From positions 1 to 46,195 of the forward strand of contig DZBG01000009.1 of NCBI GenBank assembly GCA_022729855.1: a stretch of 46,195 nucleotides of DNA, written 5' to 3'. The notes beneath the pieces are model-generated. The model saw only the letters and a program-made list of their open reading frames with translations. It had not been told where the DNA came from and searched no databases. Source of the stretch: Bdellovibrio sp. (lineage in GTDB: Bacteria > Bdellovibrionota > Bacteriovoracia > Bacteriovoracales > Bacteriovoracaceae). Of the stretch, positions 7,891 through 17,203 are shown piece after piece (positions within the stretch are counted from its first letter, which is position 1; each line of letters opens with the position of its first letter). Made by a program: the position numbers and the translations under genes.

Positions 7891-9146
7891 AATTTGTTTT
7901 TAATATCCTCAACAACCTTATCATCGTGAGCAAGACTCACAAATCCCACTTCCCATGCATTGGGAGCAAGATAAATGCCTTTATTCAAAAACACTTTAAA
8001 GAGTTCATGGAATCTTTCATTTAAATTACTTGGGATATGTTTAATATTTGTGAACTTCTCGTTTGAAGGAACGGCCCAAAATAATGAACCATGAGTCAGG
8101 ATATTATAATCACTGAAGCCATGTCCCATTCCCCATTCTTTAAAAAGAGTGGCAATTTTTTTTGTTTGAGTTTCAAGAGTTGTATAAGCCGTGGGAGTAA
8201 GTTTTTTAAGACTTGTGAGTCCTGCAATCATCGCCACTGGATTTCCAGAAAGGGTTCCTGCTTGGTAAACAGGACCTGCGGGAGCGAGCTGACTCATGAT
8301 TTCGGTTTTTCCTGCGACTGCCCCAACAGGCATTCCACCGCCGATAATTTTTCCATAAGTCACGATATCTGGATGAATTCCTGTTTGCTCCGCCATTCCA
8401 CCAAAACCAATTCTAAAACCAGAGATCACTTCATCAAAAACAAGTAGTGAGTTGTGTTTTGTACAAATATCACGAAGGCCTTGAAGGAAAGCATGGTCTT
8501 GAACGAGAAGTCCATTATTGGCCGGAAGTGGTTCGATAAAAATAGCGGCGATATCATTACCATGAAGAGCAAAGATTTCTTTCACAGATTCAAGATCACC
8601 TAACTCACAGATAAGTGTATTTGATGCAATCTCTTGAGTGATTCCTTTGGTACTTGCTTCTGCTGTTCCAGCAAGTCCAGAACCAGCTTTAATTAACATG
8701 GCATCAAGATGCCCATGGTAGCAGCCATTAAATTTTACGATTTTATTTTTTCCAGTATAACCACGGGCCAGACGAACGGCCGTCATCACAGCTTCTGTCC
8801 CTGAATTTACAAAACGAATTTGTTCGATGAATGAAATTTTGTTGATAATGAACTCGGCCAGCTCAAGTGAGTATTTCTCACAAGCGCCATAAGTCCATCC
8901 GTTATCAAGGGCGCGAATAATATTTTCTTTCACCTCTTGATCTTGGTGGCCAAGAATCATCGGGCCAAAACTCATACAGAAATCGACATAAGTTTTGTTT
9001 TCTTCATCAGTGATATAGGCACCCTTGGCACTTTTAATAAAGCGAGGAGTGGTGTGAAGGCCTTTAAAGCTTCGAACGGGAGAGTGAACTCCACCCGGAA
9101 CTAGTTTAAGAGATTTTTCAAATAATTGCTCAGATGTTAAACTCAT
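7881..9146 (-). CDS. hemL: Glutamate-1-semialdehyde 2,1-aminomutase
   Basis: PLP enzyme converting glutamate-1-semialdehyde to 5-aminolevulinate, the second step of the C5 heme pathway. At 421 residues it is of normal length. Signatures: VPGGVHSPVRSF at 16-27, RFVNSGTEAVMTAVRLARG at 111-129, NGCYHGHLDAML at 140-151, FDEVISGFR at 237-245, and the PLP lysine K266 in YGKIIGGGMPVGA. It starts 2 bp after the hemCD stop and overlaps the kinase gene by 10 bp. Confidence 0.96.
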   Translation of the reverse strand: MSLTSEQLFEKSLKLVPGGVHSPVRSFKGLHTTPRFIKSAKGAYITDEENKTYVDFCMSFGPMILGHQDQEVKENIIRALDNGWTYGACEKYSLELAEFIINKISFIEQIRFVNSGTEAVMTAVRLARGYTGKNKIVKFNGCYHGHLDAMLIKAGSGLAGTAEASTKGITQEIASNTLICELGDLESVKEIFALHGNDIAAIFIEPLPANNGLLVQDHAFLQGLRDICTKHNSLLVFDEVISGFRIGFGGMAEQTGIHPDIVTYGKIIGGGMPVGAVAGKTEIMSQLAPAGPVYQAGTLSGNPVAMIAGLTSLKKLTPTAYTTLETQTKKIATLFKEWGMGHGFSDYNILTHGSLFWAVPSNEKFTNIKHIPSNLNERFHELFKVFLNKGIYLAPNAWEVGFVSLAHDDKVVEDIKNKLWN

Positions 9147-9148
9147 AT

Positions 9149-10696
9149 TTACGCCTTTAATAAAGTATTGATTTGATCCATGCCTGAAAGCGGATGGATA
9201 GTGATACTCGCCTTTGTAAACTCATCAAAAGTTTTTCCTAAACCACAAAAATGCGCTTTCGTTTTAATTTCAGGGAAGGCTTCCACATAATGAGTGTATT
9301 GCGGGAAACTCGACCAGAAATAAGCCTCGGCACTATAAAGATCTTTTTTCCATGCTTCATCAACTGGCATGGGGATTCTCTCATAACTTGGAATGACTTC
9401 ACCTAAAGTCGATGAGGCGTCAGTGTGAGAGAGAGTCACCCATTCTTGATTAAGATTTGGATGAATGATCTCTAGGGCCTTAGATGTTTTAATCATCTCA
9501 AGATCGGCCACACCTAATGAATCTGAACAACCATTAACCCAGTGGCCAGATTTAATCAGCTCTCTCCATGTCTTTGTCCCAGCGGCCCAAAGTCCTTGAG
9601 CAAGTTCAGGATGATTATGTTCTAAGTTTTCAAGAGTGTGTCTTGAAGTGATGAAGAGATGTTTTTTTGAACTTTCAAATGAATGGAGAAGTGGTTTTTT
9701 ATCAAGATACTGATCAGTCACTGCTCCAGCGATTTTTGAAGTGGGCAGACCCACAAAAATTTTATGAAATTTCCCTGTAAAGCTTTCAGCTCCTTCAAGA
9801 AATTTTTTCTCCACACGGACGCCATCGACTTCGCCTGAGTGGATATGAAGAAAATAGTTTTTCACTTTTTTCACATGAATCCCAACGGCAAGATGGCATC
9901 CACCGCCGTAGCTCTTAAAGGCTTCGCGCTCTCTGCTGACTTCCTCACCCGTGGGAGCATGAAAGAGTTTACTAATATAAGATTTTAATTCTCCGTTATC
10001 ATCTCTGCCTGCAAACATTTCAATTCCCAAGGCTCCTTGAGAAGCGGCAGAAGGGAAAGTGCTTTGCGGAAGAATCATATAATTCATGCCGTTTAAAAGT
10101 TCAGTGAGCTCACGCTTTGATTCTTCAGTGTGGGCGAGTCTCTCAATTCCAGCTAAAGCGAGAATGATGGCATCGTACTGATCATTTTTAAGTTTCCCCA
10201 GACGAGTGTTTACATTTCCACGAAGCATCTCACATTCTACTTTGATATTGTTCTCAGTGAGATGAGGGATGAAGCTCGCCACAGACTTTGTGATATTGGC
10301 AATTCGTCTTGGAGAAGATGTTCCAATTTTAAAAATACCTTTCCAGTCTTTTAGTTTTGTAATGGTTTCTTTTTTGATGAATAAAATATCATGAGCAAAA
10401 CGTCTTTCAGTGATGGCTGCGAGTTCAATGCCTTCAGGACGAAGAGACCCCAAATCTTTATAAGAGTGAACAACCAGATCAACTTGTTTTGAGAGAAGTG
10501 CTTCATCGAGCTCTTTTGTAAAAAAATCTTTTCCTTCAAGTTGCCATAATGGCCTGTCAGTAATCTGATCACCTTGAGTAGAGATTTTAACGAGCTCAAA
10601 TTTTTGGCCTGAAATACTTTCAAGTTCTTTTAAAATAAGAGAGGACTGAGTAACAGCGAGTAATGACCCGCGAGTTCCGATTTTAAATGTTTTCAT
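9149..10696 (-). CDS. hemCD: HemC-HemD fusion (porphobilinogen deaminase / uroporphyrinogen III synthase)
   Basis: A 515-residue protein joining two successive heme enzymes. Residues 1-295 are porphobilinogen deaminase: IGTRGSLLAVTQS at 6-18, VHSYKDLGS at 76-84 with catalytic D81, GTSSPRR at 125-131, LRGNVNTRLGKL at 158-169, and the dipyrromethane-cofactor cysteine C267 in GGGCHLAVG. Residues from about 300 are a divergent uroporphyrinogen III synthase: a paired alpha/beta layout with LFITSRHTLENL, LWAAGTKTWRELIKSG and a C-terminal FCGLGKTFDEF helix-start motif. HemD sequences are poorly conserved, so that half is less certain. It is second in the operon, 6 bp after hemA. Fusion would channel the unstable hydroxymethylbilane intermediate. 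Confidence 0.9.
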   Translation of the reverse strand: MKTFKIGTRGSLLAVTQSSLILKELESISGQKFELVKISTQGDQITDRPLWQLEGKDFFTKELDEALLSKQVDLVVHSYKDLGSLRPEGIELAAITERRFAHDILFIKKETITKLKDWKGIFKIGTSSPRRIANITKSVASFIPHLTENNIKVECEMLRGNVNTRLGKLKNDQYDAIILALAGIERLAHTEESKRELTELLNGMNYMILPQSTFPSAASQGALGIEMFAGRDDNGELKSYISKLFHAPTGEEVSREREAFKSYGGGCHLAVGIHVKKVKNYFLHIHSGEVDGVRVEKKFLEGAESFTGKFHKIFVGLPTSKIAGAVTDQYLDKKPLLHSFESSKKHLFITSRHTLENLEHNHPELAQGLWAAGTKTWRELIKSGHWVNGCSDSLGVADLEMIKTSKALEIIHPNLNQEWVTLSHTDASSTLGEVIPSYERIPMPVDEAWKKDLYSAEAYFWSSFPQYTHYVEAFPEIKTKAHFCGLGKTFDEFTKASITIHPLSGMDQINTLLKA

Positions 10697-10702
10697 AAGT
10701 GA

Positions 10703-11635
10703 TTAGAGGTATCTCATATCCGAGACAGAATGAGGAGTCCCAAGCTTCATAGAAAGCTTTTTTTGATTCAAAAGATCACGACGACGCGAAGCTCGCTCTA
10801 GCATAGCATTGCGAGCAAGTTCGATTTGTTGCTGTTTTTGTGACTCAACAATAGCACCTTCATTAAAAATATCTTGAAGGCGTACAACACCATCATTCAA
10901 AGTCATTGAAGTTTGAATAGAAGAAGGTCCACCAAGGTCAACAAAAAGGCGCTCTGAGTGAGAAGCTGACCACGATTCAAAGAAATCGGCATCAAAAAGA
11001 ATGCCGTTAAAACCGATCGTGTTAGCGATAAAAGCTTGATTGCTTAATTCGAAACGATTTTCCCAAGCAATAATATTGAGACCGTGAACTTCTGCAAGTT
11101 CATTCACTCTTTGAGTATTACGAGCGCAAATTGAAACCGTGGCTTTTTTCTTAAATTGATTAATCAGATCTTCGGCAAGTGCACCTGATCCAAGAATCAC
11201 TATATGCTTAGCTTTCATTCGAGAAACAAGATGTTTACGAGTGAGAGAGGCATATGTTTTTTGTGAAATACCAATGAGGTATTCAGTACGAATATCTTTG
11301 GCGTCTTTAAAAAGTTTTTCAAGAATGACAAGAAGGCGAGTGTCTTTAACTGTTGAGGCGGCCAAGATTCGGTAGGCTTCTTTAAATTGCCCTACGATTT
11401 CATTTTCACCGATGAGCTTACTTTTAAGACCGCAAATTGTTTCTAGAAGATAGGTATAAGCCGTTTCTCCTTCAAGGTATTCGTTGGCCGGAAGCTTACC
11501 GCTAGCAAAAGGCACATCTCCAGCGCTCAGCACTAAAGTGCGCTGACAAGTCTGAAGGACGAAAAATCGTCCAAAGTCTTGAATGGCCGGTAAAGTTCCA
11601 GAACTAAAGTTCCAAAGCCTAAGTGTGTCTAACAT
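10703..11635 (-). CDS. hemA: Short glutamyl-tRNA reductase
   Basis: NADPH-dependent reduction of glutamyl-tRNA to glutamate-1-semialdehyde, first step of the C5 pathway. The catalytic cysteine is C30 in LQTCQRTLVLS; ETICGLKSKLIGENEIVGQFKEAY (starting near 67, motif in part) matches the conserved GEPQILGQVK block; VILGSGALAEDLI near 146 is the nucleotide-binding loop. At 310 residues it is about 100 shorter than usual: the N-terminus before the Cys is reduced and most of the C-terminal dimerisation domain is missing. TAGGA upstream and the ATG at 11635 make this the operon's first gene. hemB and late heme genes are not in the window. Confidence 0.88.
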   Translation of the reverse strand: MLDTLRLWNFSSGTLPAIQDFGRFFVLQTCQRTLVLSAGDVPFASGKLPANEYLEGETAYTYLLETICGLKSKLIGENEIVGQFKEAYRILAASTVKDTRLLVILEKLFKDAKDIRTEYLIGISQKTYASLTRKHLVSRMKAKHIVILGSGALAEDLINQFKKKATVSICARNTQRVNELAEVHGLNIIAWENRFELSNQAFIANTIGFNGILFDADFFESWSASHSERLFVDLGGPSSIQTSMTLNDGVVRLQDIFNEGAIVESQKQQQIELARNAMLERASRRRDLLNQKKLSMKLGTPHSVSDMRYL

Positions 11636-11811
11636 ATAAATTCATCCTAACAACGAGGATGCAGAAAATTGTCACAACAATGTCATAAACCACAGATATT
11701 AAAGAAAAATATACAGTAGATTTTGTTTGGCCCAGTTGGGTTTTTCTTGACTAAATCTTAACAGAAGCATTAATTCAAGTTTGTTATTCTTCCACCAATT
11801 TGAGGGACGCT
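11636..11811. promoter_or_regulatory. Divergent promoter region, hemA / membrane-protein gene
   Basis: This 176-bp intergenic region must carry the heme-operon promoter (minus) and the promoter for the small membrane protein and Na/Pi transporter (plus). On the plus strand TTGACT (11747-11752) and TTAATT (11770-11775) have a 17-bp spacer, but the -10 is weak. Near hemA, TGACA occurs twice as a direct repeat separated by about six bases (read on the minus strand, around 11669-11686), a possible regulator site. I could not fix the minus-strand promoter. Confidence 0.35.
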
Positions 11812-12069
11812 ATGTCATTAATGGCCAAGGTCAAGGAACCTTTTATTCGGTTTGATCGCCGTGTAGACGGTGCCATTACTTTTTTTGTGAAACACTATGG
11901 AAAAACGAAATTCATGGTGGCGATGTCAAAAAAAGCGCAATACTTCGGTCTTGAAGGACTGTTTCTCAAGGGGCCCAAGGCCTTTGTTTACTTTTTTATG
12001 TTTTACTTAATAAGAGACACAATTCTTTATATTGTGATCCCAATCTGGTTTGCAACCTGGATTGACTGA
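11812..12069 (+). CDS. Small membrane protein preceding Na/Pi transporter
   Basis: An 85-residue protein with one clear hydrophobic segment near the C-terminus (about residues 51-79, KAFVYFFMFYLIRDTILYIV and on) and a basic N-terminal half, likely facing the cytoplasm. I take the ATG at 11812, with GAGGG at 11802-11806 as ribosome binding site; an upstream TTG at 11800 is less likely. The transporter ATG lies 7 bp after its stop, so they share a transcript and it may be an accessory subunit. Family not recognised. Confidence 0.7.
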   Translation: MSLMAKVKEPFIRFDRRVDGAITFFVKHYGKTKFMVAMSKKAQYFGLEGLFLKGPKAFVYFFMFYLIRDTILYIVIPIWFATWID

Positions 12070-12076
12070 GGAGTTT

Positions 12077-13756
12077 ATGGAAGCATTTAACATTATCTAC
12101 ACTCTTTTGGGTGGACTAGGGATGTTCTTTTTCGGGATGAAGTTCATGTCAGATGGTCTTCAGGCCATCGCAGGGGACGCGATCCGAAAAATCATCAACT
12201 CATTAACTTCAAACCGCTTCATGGCCGTTGGAGTTGGTCTTGTTGTCACGTGTTTGATTCAGTCTTCATCAGTGACAACAGTAATGACTGTTGGATTTGT
12301 GAATGCAGGACTCATGAGTCTGACTCAGGCCATCGGAGTCATTTTCGGTGCCAATATCGGGACGACAATTACCGGTTGGATTATCTCAATTAAAGTTGAT
12401 AAATACGGCCTTCTTCTGGTTGGTCTGGGATTTATTCCAGGTCTTTTTTCTAAATCAGAAAAATGGCAACATGTTGGGAAATCAGTATTAGGAGTGGGGC
12501 TTGTTTTCATTGGTCTTCAAACCATGTCAGCTGCCTTTGTTCCTCTTCGCGAAAACCAAGCCTTTCTTGATTCAATTGCCTATTTCTCAGGTGAGCATTA
12601 CGGTGCTTATCTTGCTTCAATTATGATGGGATGTTTACTGACGATGATTGTTCAGTCGTCTTCAGCAATGCTCGGGATTACAATGGCCCTTGCCACATCA
12701 GGAGTGATTCCTTACCACACAGCGATCACATTAGTTCTAGGTGAAAACATAGGAACAACAATCACTGCACTTCTTGCTTCAGTAGGCGGGAATGTGAATG
12801 CAAAAAGAGCTGCGCGGGCCCATGCTTGCTTCAATATTTTTGGTGTATCTGTGATGTTAACTATTCTGCCGTATTATTTTGGGCTAGTGGATTCACTTAT
12901 CCCACTTGATCCAAGATTTGCTGCACCAGATGGCTCGTTTCCTTACGTAGCTCAACATATTGCTTTGGCCCACTCACTTTTTAATATCTCGGCCACAATT
13001 TTATTTATTCCATTCATTAATCAGCTTGCCTCATTTGTGACTAAGATCACACCAGATAGAGAAGGAGTGAAAGAAACTCCACATCTTCTTATGCTTGGTG
13101 ATCCAAGTAATATGCTTCCAGCTGTTTCAATTGCTCAAGCTGAATCAGAGCTTAAAAAGATGAATGATATTGTTGAGAGAATGCTTAAAGTATCAAAAGA
13201 TTTCTGGCTTGATGAACATGAACCAGATCCTAAAAAACACGCAAAAATTTTAGATTACGAGCGCATCACAGATAATATTCACAAAGAGATCACAGTCTTT
13301 CTTTGTTATGTGATGGAAAAGCCTATGAGCCGTCAGCAGTCTGAGCAAGTTCAAGCAATGATTAAAATCTCTGACGAACTTGAGAGTGTGGCTGATTATA
13401 TTGAACGCCTTGCTAATTACCGTGACCGTTTTAAAAATGCTGAATCACTTAATGGCGAAAGTAGAGCTGAGTTCTTTGGCTTTATGGATGAAGTGACTGC
13501 ATTTTACGCGCTTGTGGCGAATGGGCTAGATGATTCTAGACAACTTAATATGGAAGTTATTCGTGCCAAAGATCAAGAGATTCAATTGGTGGCCGACAGT
13601 ATTAGAGAAAAGCATATTGATAGAATTTCTAAAGGGGTTTACCAGCCAGTAACTGCCTTAACTTATTCGGATATGGTTGTTGCCTTGCGAAAGATTAGGG
13701 CCCATTCATATTTGATGGCCGGCGCCGTCGAAAAATTTCATACAAGTTTTGATTAA
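12077..13756 (+). CDS. Na/Pi cotransporter family protein with PhoU domain
   Basis: Predicted sodium-dependent phosphate transporter of the inner membrane, 559 residues. Two inverted Na/Pi repeats are visible, each with a QSSS motif (CLIQSSSVTTVMTV and MIVQSSSAMLGITM) and a GxNIGTTIT motif (GANIGTTITGW and GENIGTTITAL), in a membrane part of about 340 residues. The C-terminal 200 residues are a helical, cytoplasmic PhoU-like domain with acidic helices (ISDELESVADYIERLANY). The start is the ATG at 12077 with TGAGGAG at 12066-12072; an upstream TTG opens the frame earlier but lacks a binding site. Direction and substrate of transport follow from the family only. Confidence 0.92.
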   Translation: MEAFNIIYTLLGGLGMFFFGMKFMSDGLQAIAGDAIRKIINSLTSNRFMAVGVGLVVTCLIQSSSVTTVMTVGFVNAGLMSLTQAIGVIFGANIGTTITGWIISIKVDKYGLLLVGLGFIPGLFSKSEKWQHVGKSVLGVGLVFIGLQTMSAAFVPLRENQAFLDSIAYFSGEHYGAYLASIMMGCLLTMIVQSSSAMLGITMALATSGVIPYHTAITLVLGENIGTTITALLASVGGNVNAKRAARAHACFNIFGVSVMLTILPYYFGLVDSLIPLDPRFAAPDGSFPYVAQHIALAHSLFNISATILFIPFINQLASFVTKITPDREGVKETPHLLMLGDPSNMLPAVSIAQAESELKKMNDIVERMLKVSKDFWLDEHEPDPKKHAKILDYERITDNIHKEITVFLCYVMEKPMSRQQSEQVQAMIKISDELESVADYIERLANYRDRFKNAESLNGESRAEFFGFMDEVTAFYALVANGLDDSRQLNMEVIRAKDQEIQLVADSIREKHIDRISKGVYQPVTALTYSDMVVALRKIRAHSYLMAGAVEKFHTSFD

Positions 13757-13762
13757 ATAACA

Positions 13763-13783
13763 AAGGGCCCCATCGGGGCCCTT
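13763..13783 (+). terminator. GC-rich hairpin after Na/Pi transporter
   Basis: AAGGGCCCC (13763-13771), loop ATC, GGGGCCCTT (13775-13783): a 9-bp perfect stem just after the transporter stop. The following sequence is TCTCATATC without a T run, so it is a weak intrinsic terminator or a 3'-end stabilising hairpin. Confidence 0.55.
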
Positions 13784-13846
13784 CTCATATCATCTCTCAC
13801 AAGCGACAATTTCAATACCACACACATTTTTTCCGGAGGAAAAGTC

Positions 13847-14905
13847 ATGGGATTGATTTTTACTGCTTCTGAGATTCTTGAAAGATCACGCGGATTAACT
13901 TTTGATGATGTACTACTGATGCCACGACATTCAGAAATGAATTCGAGAATGGCACCGAACCTAAGCTCGAAAATCACAAAAAATTTCTCACTCAAAACGC
14001 CAATCATCTCTTCAAACATGGACACAGTCACTGAAGCTGAAATGGCGATTAAGATGGCTGAGCTCGGTGGAATGGGAATTCTTCACCGCTTTATGACTCC
14101 AGAAGAGCAAATCAACCAAATTAGATTAATGAGAGACAAAATTCGTGCTCTTGGTCTTCCAGTGGCCGCTTCAATCGGCGTGAAGGAAGAAGGAATGAGA
14201 AGAGCGGATATGCTGGCCGATGCTGGTGTAGATATTCTCACAATTGATATTGCTCACGGTGATTCAGTGATGATGTTTGAAACTCTAGAATACGTAAAAA
14301 AGAAATATCCAAAGATTGATATCATCGCAGGAAATACAGCGATGCCAGAAGGTGTGAAAGGATTAATTGAACACGGAGCAGATGCTGTAAAAATTGGTAT
14401 CGGCCCAGGTTCAATGTGTACGACACGAATTATTACTGGTTGTGGTGTTCCTCAACTTACGGCCATTGCTATGTGTGTGATGGAAGCTCGTAAATATAAT
14501 ATTCCGGTGATCGCAGATGGAGGAATTAAAACTTCAGGTGATATGGTGAAGGCCTTTGCAGCAGGAGCAGACACTGTGATGCTTGGCTCAATGCTTTCAG
14601 GCTGTCTTGAAACTCCAGGTGAGATTCAAGGTGGAAAGAAAAAATACCGTGGAATGGCCTCTAAAGATGCGCAGGTTTCATGGCGCGGTGATCTACCAAA
14701 AGGAATGGCACCAGAAGGTGAAGCACGTTGGGTTCCATGCAAAGGCTCAGTAGAAAATATTATTCATGAGATGAGCGGAGGTATTCGCTCAGGTATGACT
14801 TACCTCAATGCGCAAACAATTTCTGATATCAATAAGAATGGCCGCTTTATGGAAATGAGTAGTTCTGGTATGGTAGAGAGCAAACCACACGGACTTAACC
14901 TTTAG
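13847..14905 (+). CDS. CBS-less IMP dehydrogenase/GMP reductase family protein
   Basis: TIM-barrel purine enzyme, 352 residues. Seen: [10 protein letters not shown] at 17-26, the phosphate-loop and catalytic-cysteine segment [17 protein letters not shown] (C191), [11 protein letters not shown] near 228, and MLGSMLSG. There is no CBS-domain insertion, unlike typical ~490-residue bacterial IMPDH; the length is that of GMP reductase. The flap region reads [15 protein letters not shown], with an SK like GMP reductase and without the Arg-Tyr pair of IMPDH, though the later [15 protein letters not shown] and GGIRSGMTY segments resemble IMPDH. I therefore do not choose between guaB and guaC. The ATG at 13847 follows a strong GGAGG; plsB follows 6 bp after the stop. 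Confidence 0.85.
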   Translation: MGLIFTASEILERSRGLTFDDVLLMPRHSEMNSRMAPNLSSKITKNFSLKTPIISSNMDTVTEAEMAIKMAELGGMGILHRFMTPEEQINQIRLMRDKIRALGLPVAASIGVKEEGMRRADMLADAGVDILTIDIAHGDSVMMFETLEYVKKKYPKIDIIAGNTAMPEGVKGLIEHGADAVKIGIGPGSMCTTRIITGCGVPQLTAIAMCVMEARKYNIPVIADGGIKTSGDMVKAFAAGADTVMLGSMLSGCLETPGEIQGGKKKYRGMASKDAQVSWRGDLPKGMAPEGEARWVPCKGSVENIIHEMSGGIRSGMTYLNAQTISDINKNGRFMEMSSSGMVESKPHGLNL

Positions 14906-14911
14906 GATGGC

Positions 14912-16681
14912 ATGTTTTCAGACGACGCATTAGAACAAGTTCTTTTATATCCCAAACTTCAGGAGCGCTTGATCGCGCATCCTGAAGAGCGGGTCAAAAT
15001 ACAAAAACTCTTTAAAGAAATTCACGGTGAGTTTTCACCAACAGTAGTGAAGTCAGCGGTAACGCTGATTGATGCCTCATTTAGAAAACTTTATGATGGA
15101 ATCAATTTAGAAGTTCCTGAGGGAATGGATTTTAAAGAGCTTCAAAAGAAATATCATATTGTCTTAGTGCCAAATCATCAGTCTCACGCAGACTATGTGG
15201 CCCTGACTTATAGTATGTATAAAAATTTTGAAGTCGCGATTCGAGTGGCCGCAGGTATTAACTTAAATGTTTTTCCTATGGGGCAATTCTTTGGAAAAGC
15301 GGGTGCCTTTTTTATTCGTAGATCATTCACCTCAGATCATCTTTATAAATTAACTTTTGAAGCTTATATTTTCTATCTCCTTCAGACTGAACAAGTCGTT
15401 GAATTTTTCTTTGAAGGCGGACGAACACGTACAGGAAAACTTTTAAAACCTAAGTACGGTCTTTTTCAAATGCTTCTTGAGGCCCATCATTTAGGTGGAG
15501 TGAAAAAGCCATTAATGTTCATTCCTGTCTCTCTTGCCCATGAACATATTCCAGAAGAGAAGGCCCATGCCCGAGAGCTTGGCGGCGCCAAGAAAAAACC
15601 AGAATCAGGAACTCAGCTTCTCAAACTTTTTAAATTATTTAATAAGCGCCTTGGAACAATTCATCTTCATTTTGGAGAGGGGATTGTCAGAAAAGGTTTT
15701 GAGGGAGACCTCAAACAAGCCACTCAAGACTTGGCCTTTGAGTGCTTTAAAGCAGTCGGGCGTAATATGCCTGTGACTCCTTCATCGCTTCTTGCTCTCC
15801 TTATGCTAGATGAGCCTACGGGAGCTCTGACATGGAAGCAGATTGAAGAGCGTGCCAAAGATATTATTGATTATTGTATCTATTTAAAAGTTCCGCTTAC
15901 TCCTTCACTTCAGCCAGATGAGGCGATGAACTCAATTCGCTCATCTCTTGATATGTTTATTGGAAACAAAAAAATTGAAGTGATTAAACGTGAAAAACTA
16001 AATCAAGTTTACTACGCCATTAAACCTGAATCACGTGTGGAAGTTCTCTTTCACAAAAACATGATTCTTCATCATTTTCTTGTGGCCGGAATTATTAATG
16101 CCACTTGGTTTAATATTTTTAACGGACAGATTAAAGATAATATCCAGCTCACTCGTTTCTTACAAAATAAACGTAAAGAACTAAAGTACGAGTTTTATCT
16201 TCCCACAGTAAAAGAGATGATTTTTACATCCCTTGATATTGTGTCATACGGTGTGGGAAGAAAAATTGAATCAACAGATGAATTTTTTAAATTTAGCTCT
16301 CAAGAACTCTATCAGTTGGCCACAAAGGTGAGACGTTTTTCAACGGCTTTCTCATATATCTATGAGGCTTATTATATTTCGGCTACAACCGTAAAATATC
16401 TGCATAAAGAGCCATTTACTCAAGAGCGCTTTATCCAAGTGGCAAAAGAATTATTCTCACTCGAAATCGAGCATGGGAGAGTGGTGAAGTATCCAGAGTC
16501 TTTTGCTGTTCCCATTATTAAAGAAACACTTGATTACTACCTCACAAATAACACAATCGAGCGCACAGAAGACCGCAAGTTTAGAGTGGTTGATGTAGAG
16601 AGACTGGATAAGTTGATTGATAAGTTTAACATTGATCTGAATGATCAAGTGGCGATTAATTTAAAGTTCAATCGCCTATGA
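14912..16681 (+). CDS. plsB: PlsB-like glycerol-3-phosphate acyltransferase
   Basis: Acylates sn-glycerol-3-phosphate at position 1 to start phospholipid synthesis; a membrane-associated enzyme. Catalytic HX4D is H89-D94 in VPNHQSHADY; block II GAFFIRRSF is at 131-139; block III EGGRTRTGK at 168-176 binds glycerol-3-phosphate; block IV begins PVSLAHEHIPEEKAHAREL. The region after block IV (GGAKKKPES) also matches PlsB. At 589 residues it is about 200 shorter than the E. coli enzyme, so it might be a relative with a different acyl acceptor. AGGA sits before the ATG. The next gene overlaps its stop by 4 bp (ATGA). Confidence 0.85.
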   Translation: MFSDDALEQVLLYPKLQERLIAHPEERVKIQKLFKEIHGEFSPTVVKSAVTLIDASFRKLYDGINLEVPEGMDFKELQKKYHIVLVPNHQSHADYVALTYSMYKNFEVAIRVAAGINLNVFPMGQFFGKAGAFFIRRSFTSDHLYKLTFEAYIFYLLQTEQVVEFFFEGGRTRTGKLLKPKYGLFQMLLEAHHLGGVKKPLMFIPVSLAHEHIPEEKAHARELGGAKKKPESGTQLLKLFKLFNKRLGTIHLHFGEGIVRKGFEGDLKQATQDLAFECFKAVGRNMPVTPSSLLALLMLDEPTGALTWKQIEERAKDIIDYCIYLKVPLTPSLQPDEAMNSIRSSLDMFIGNKKIEVIKREKLNQVYYAIKPESRVEVLFHKNMILHHFLVAGIINATWFNIFNGQIKDNIQLTRFLQNKRKELKYEFYLPTVKEMIFTSLDIVSYGVGRKIESTDEFFKFSSQELYQLATKVRRFSTAFSYIYEAYYISATTVKYLHKEPFTQERFIQVAKELFSLEIEHGRVVKYPESFAVPIIKETLDYYLTNNTIERTEDRKFRVVDVERLDKLIDKFNIDLNDQVAINLKFNRL

Positions 16682-17127
16682 ATTTAAGAGAAACAGGTCT
16701 TCGTCGTTATGTTCTTCTTCCAGTTCAGGGCCGTCCTTATCAGTGGAGAGAAATAAATCAAAAACTCGAAGAGTTAGTCACCAGTCAAAAAGATTGGTCT
16801 CTGGCCCGGGATGTGGTGACTTTCTTTTTTCCCCATACTCCAGAATACATGAGGGCAAATCTTGAAGGATGCCTCATTGGCCGAGAGTTAATTGGCCCTC
16901 CAAAAGATGTGGTAGAGCCCTATGTTGCCCTTGATTGGGACAATAAAGAGCTAGAGTATTTTGATATTAAGCTAAAATCTTGGGATGATCTTTTTGATCA
17001 AGTTCAAGAATTATGGCAGAAGCGTGCGTCAGAAACAAAAACTGAGAGCCGATGGATATTTGAGTGGCAGCGTGAGTTAAATGCAAATGAATCGAAGCTA
17101 ATTGGACAAGTTGCGTTTTACAGCTGA
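16678..17127 (+). CDS. Hypothetical protein, 149 aa
   Basis: Not recognised. Soluble, Trp-rich (eight Trp in 149 residues) and without signal or membrane segments. Its ATG overlaps the plsB stop codon as ATGA, so translation is coupled to plsB, and it lies 76 bp before infC. No motif suggests an activity. Confidence 0.65.
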   Translation: MNLRETGLRRYVLLPVQGRPYQWREINQKLEELVTSQKDWSLARDVVTFFFPHTPEYMRANLEGCLIGRELIGPPKDVVEPYVALDWDNKELEYFDIKLKSWDDLFDQVQELWQKRASETKTESRWIFEWQRELNANESKLIGQVAFYS

Positions 17128-17203
17128 GAATAGCTGAAATTGATTGTCGTCCTCAGCGGAGCAATGTATTAATTGAAGAAACCATACTTAATGGAGGTGG
17201 GTT

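Noticed and set aside
13753-14031. 92-residue minus-strand frame across the guaB-like start
   Set aside because: It runs through the terminator hairpin and the GGAGG ribosome binding site of the purine gene and has no plausible protein character.
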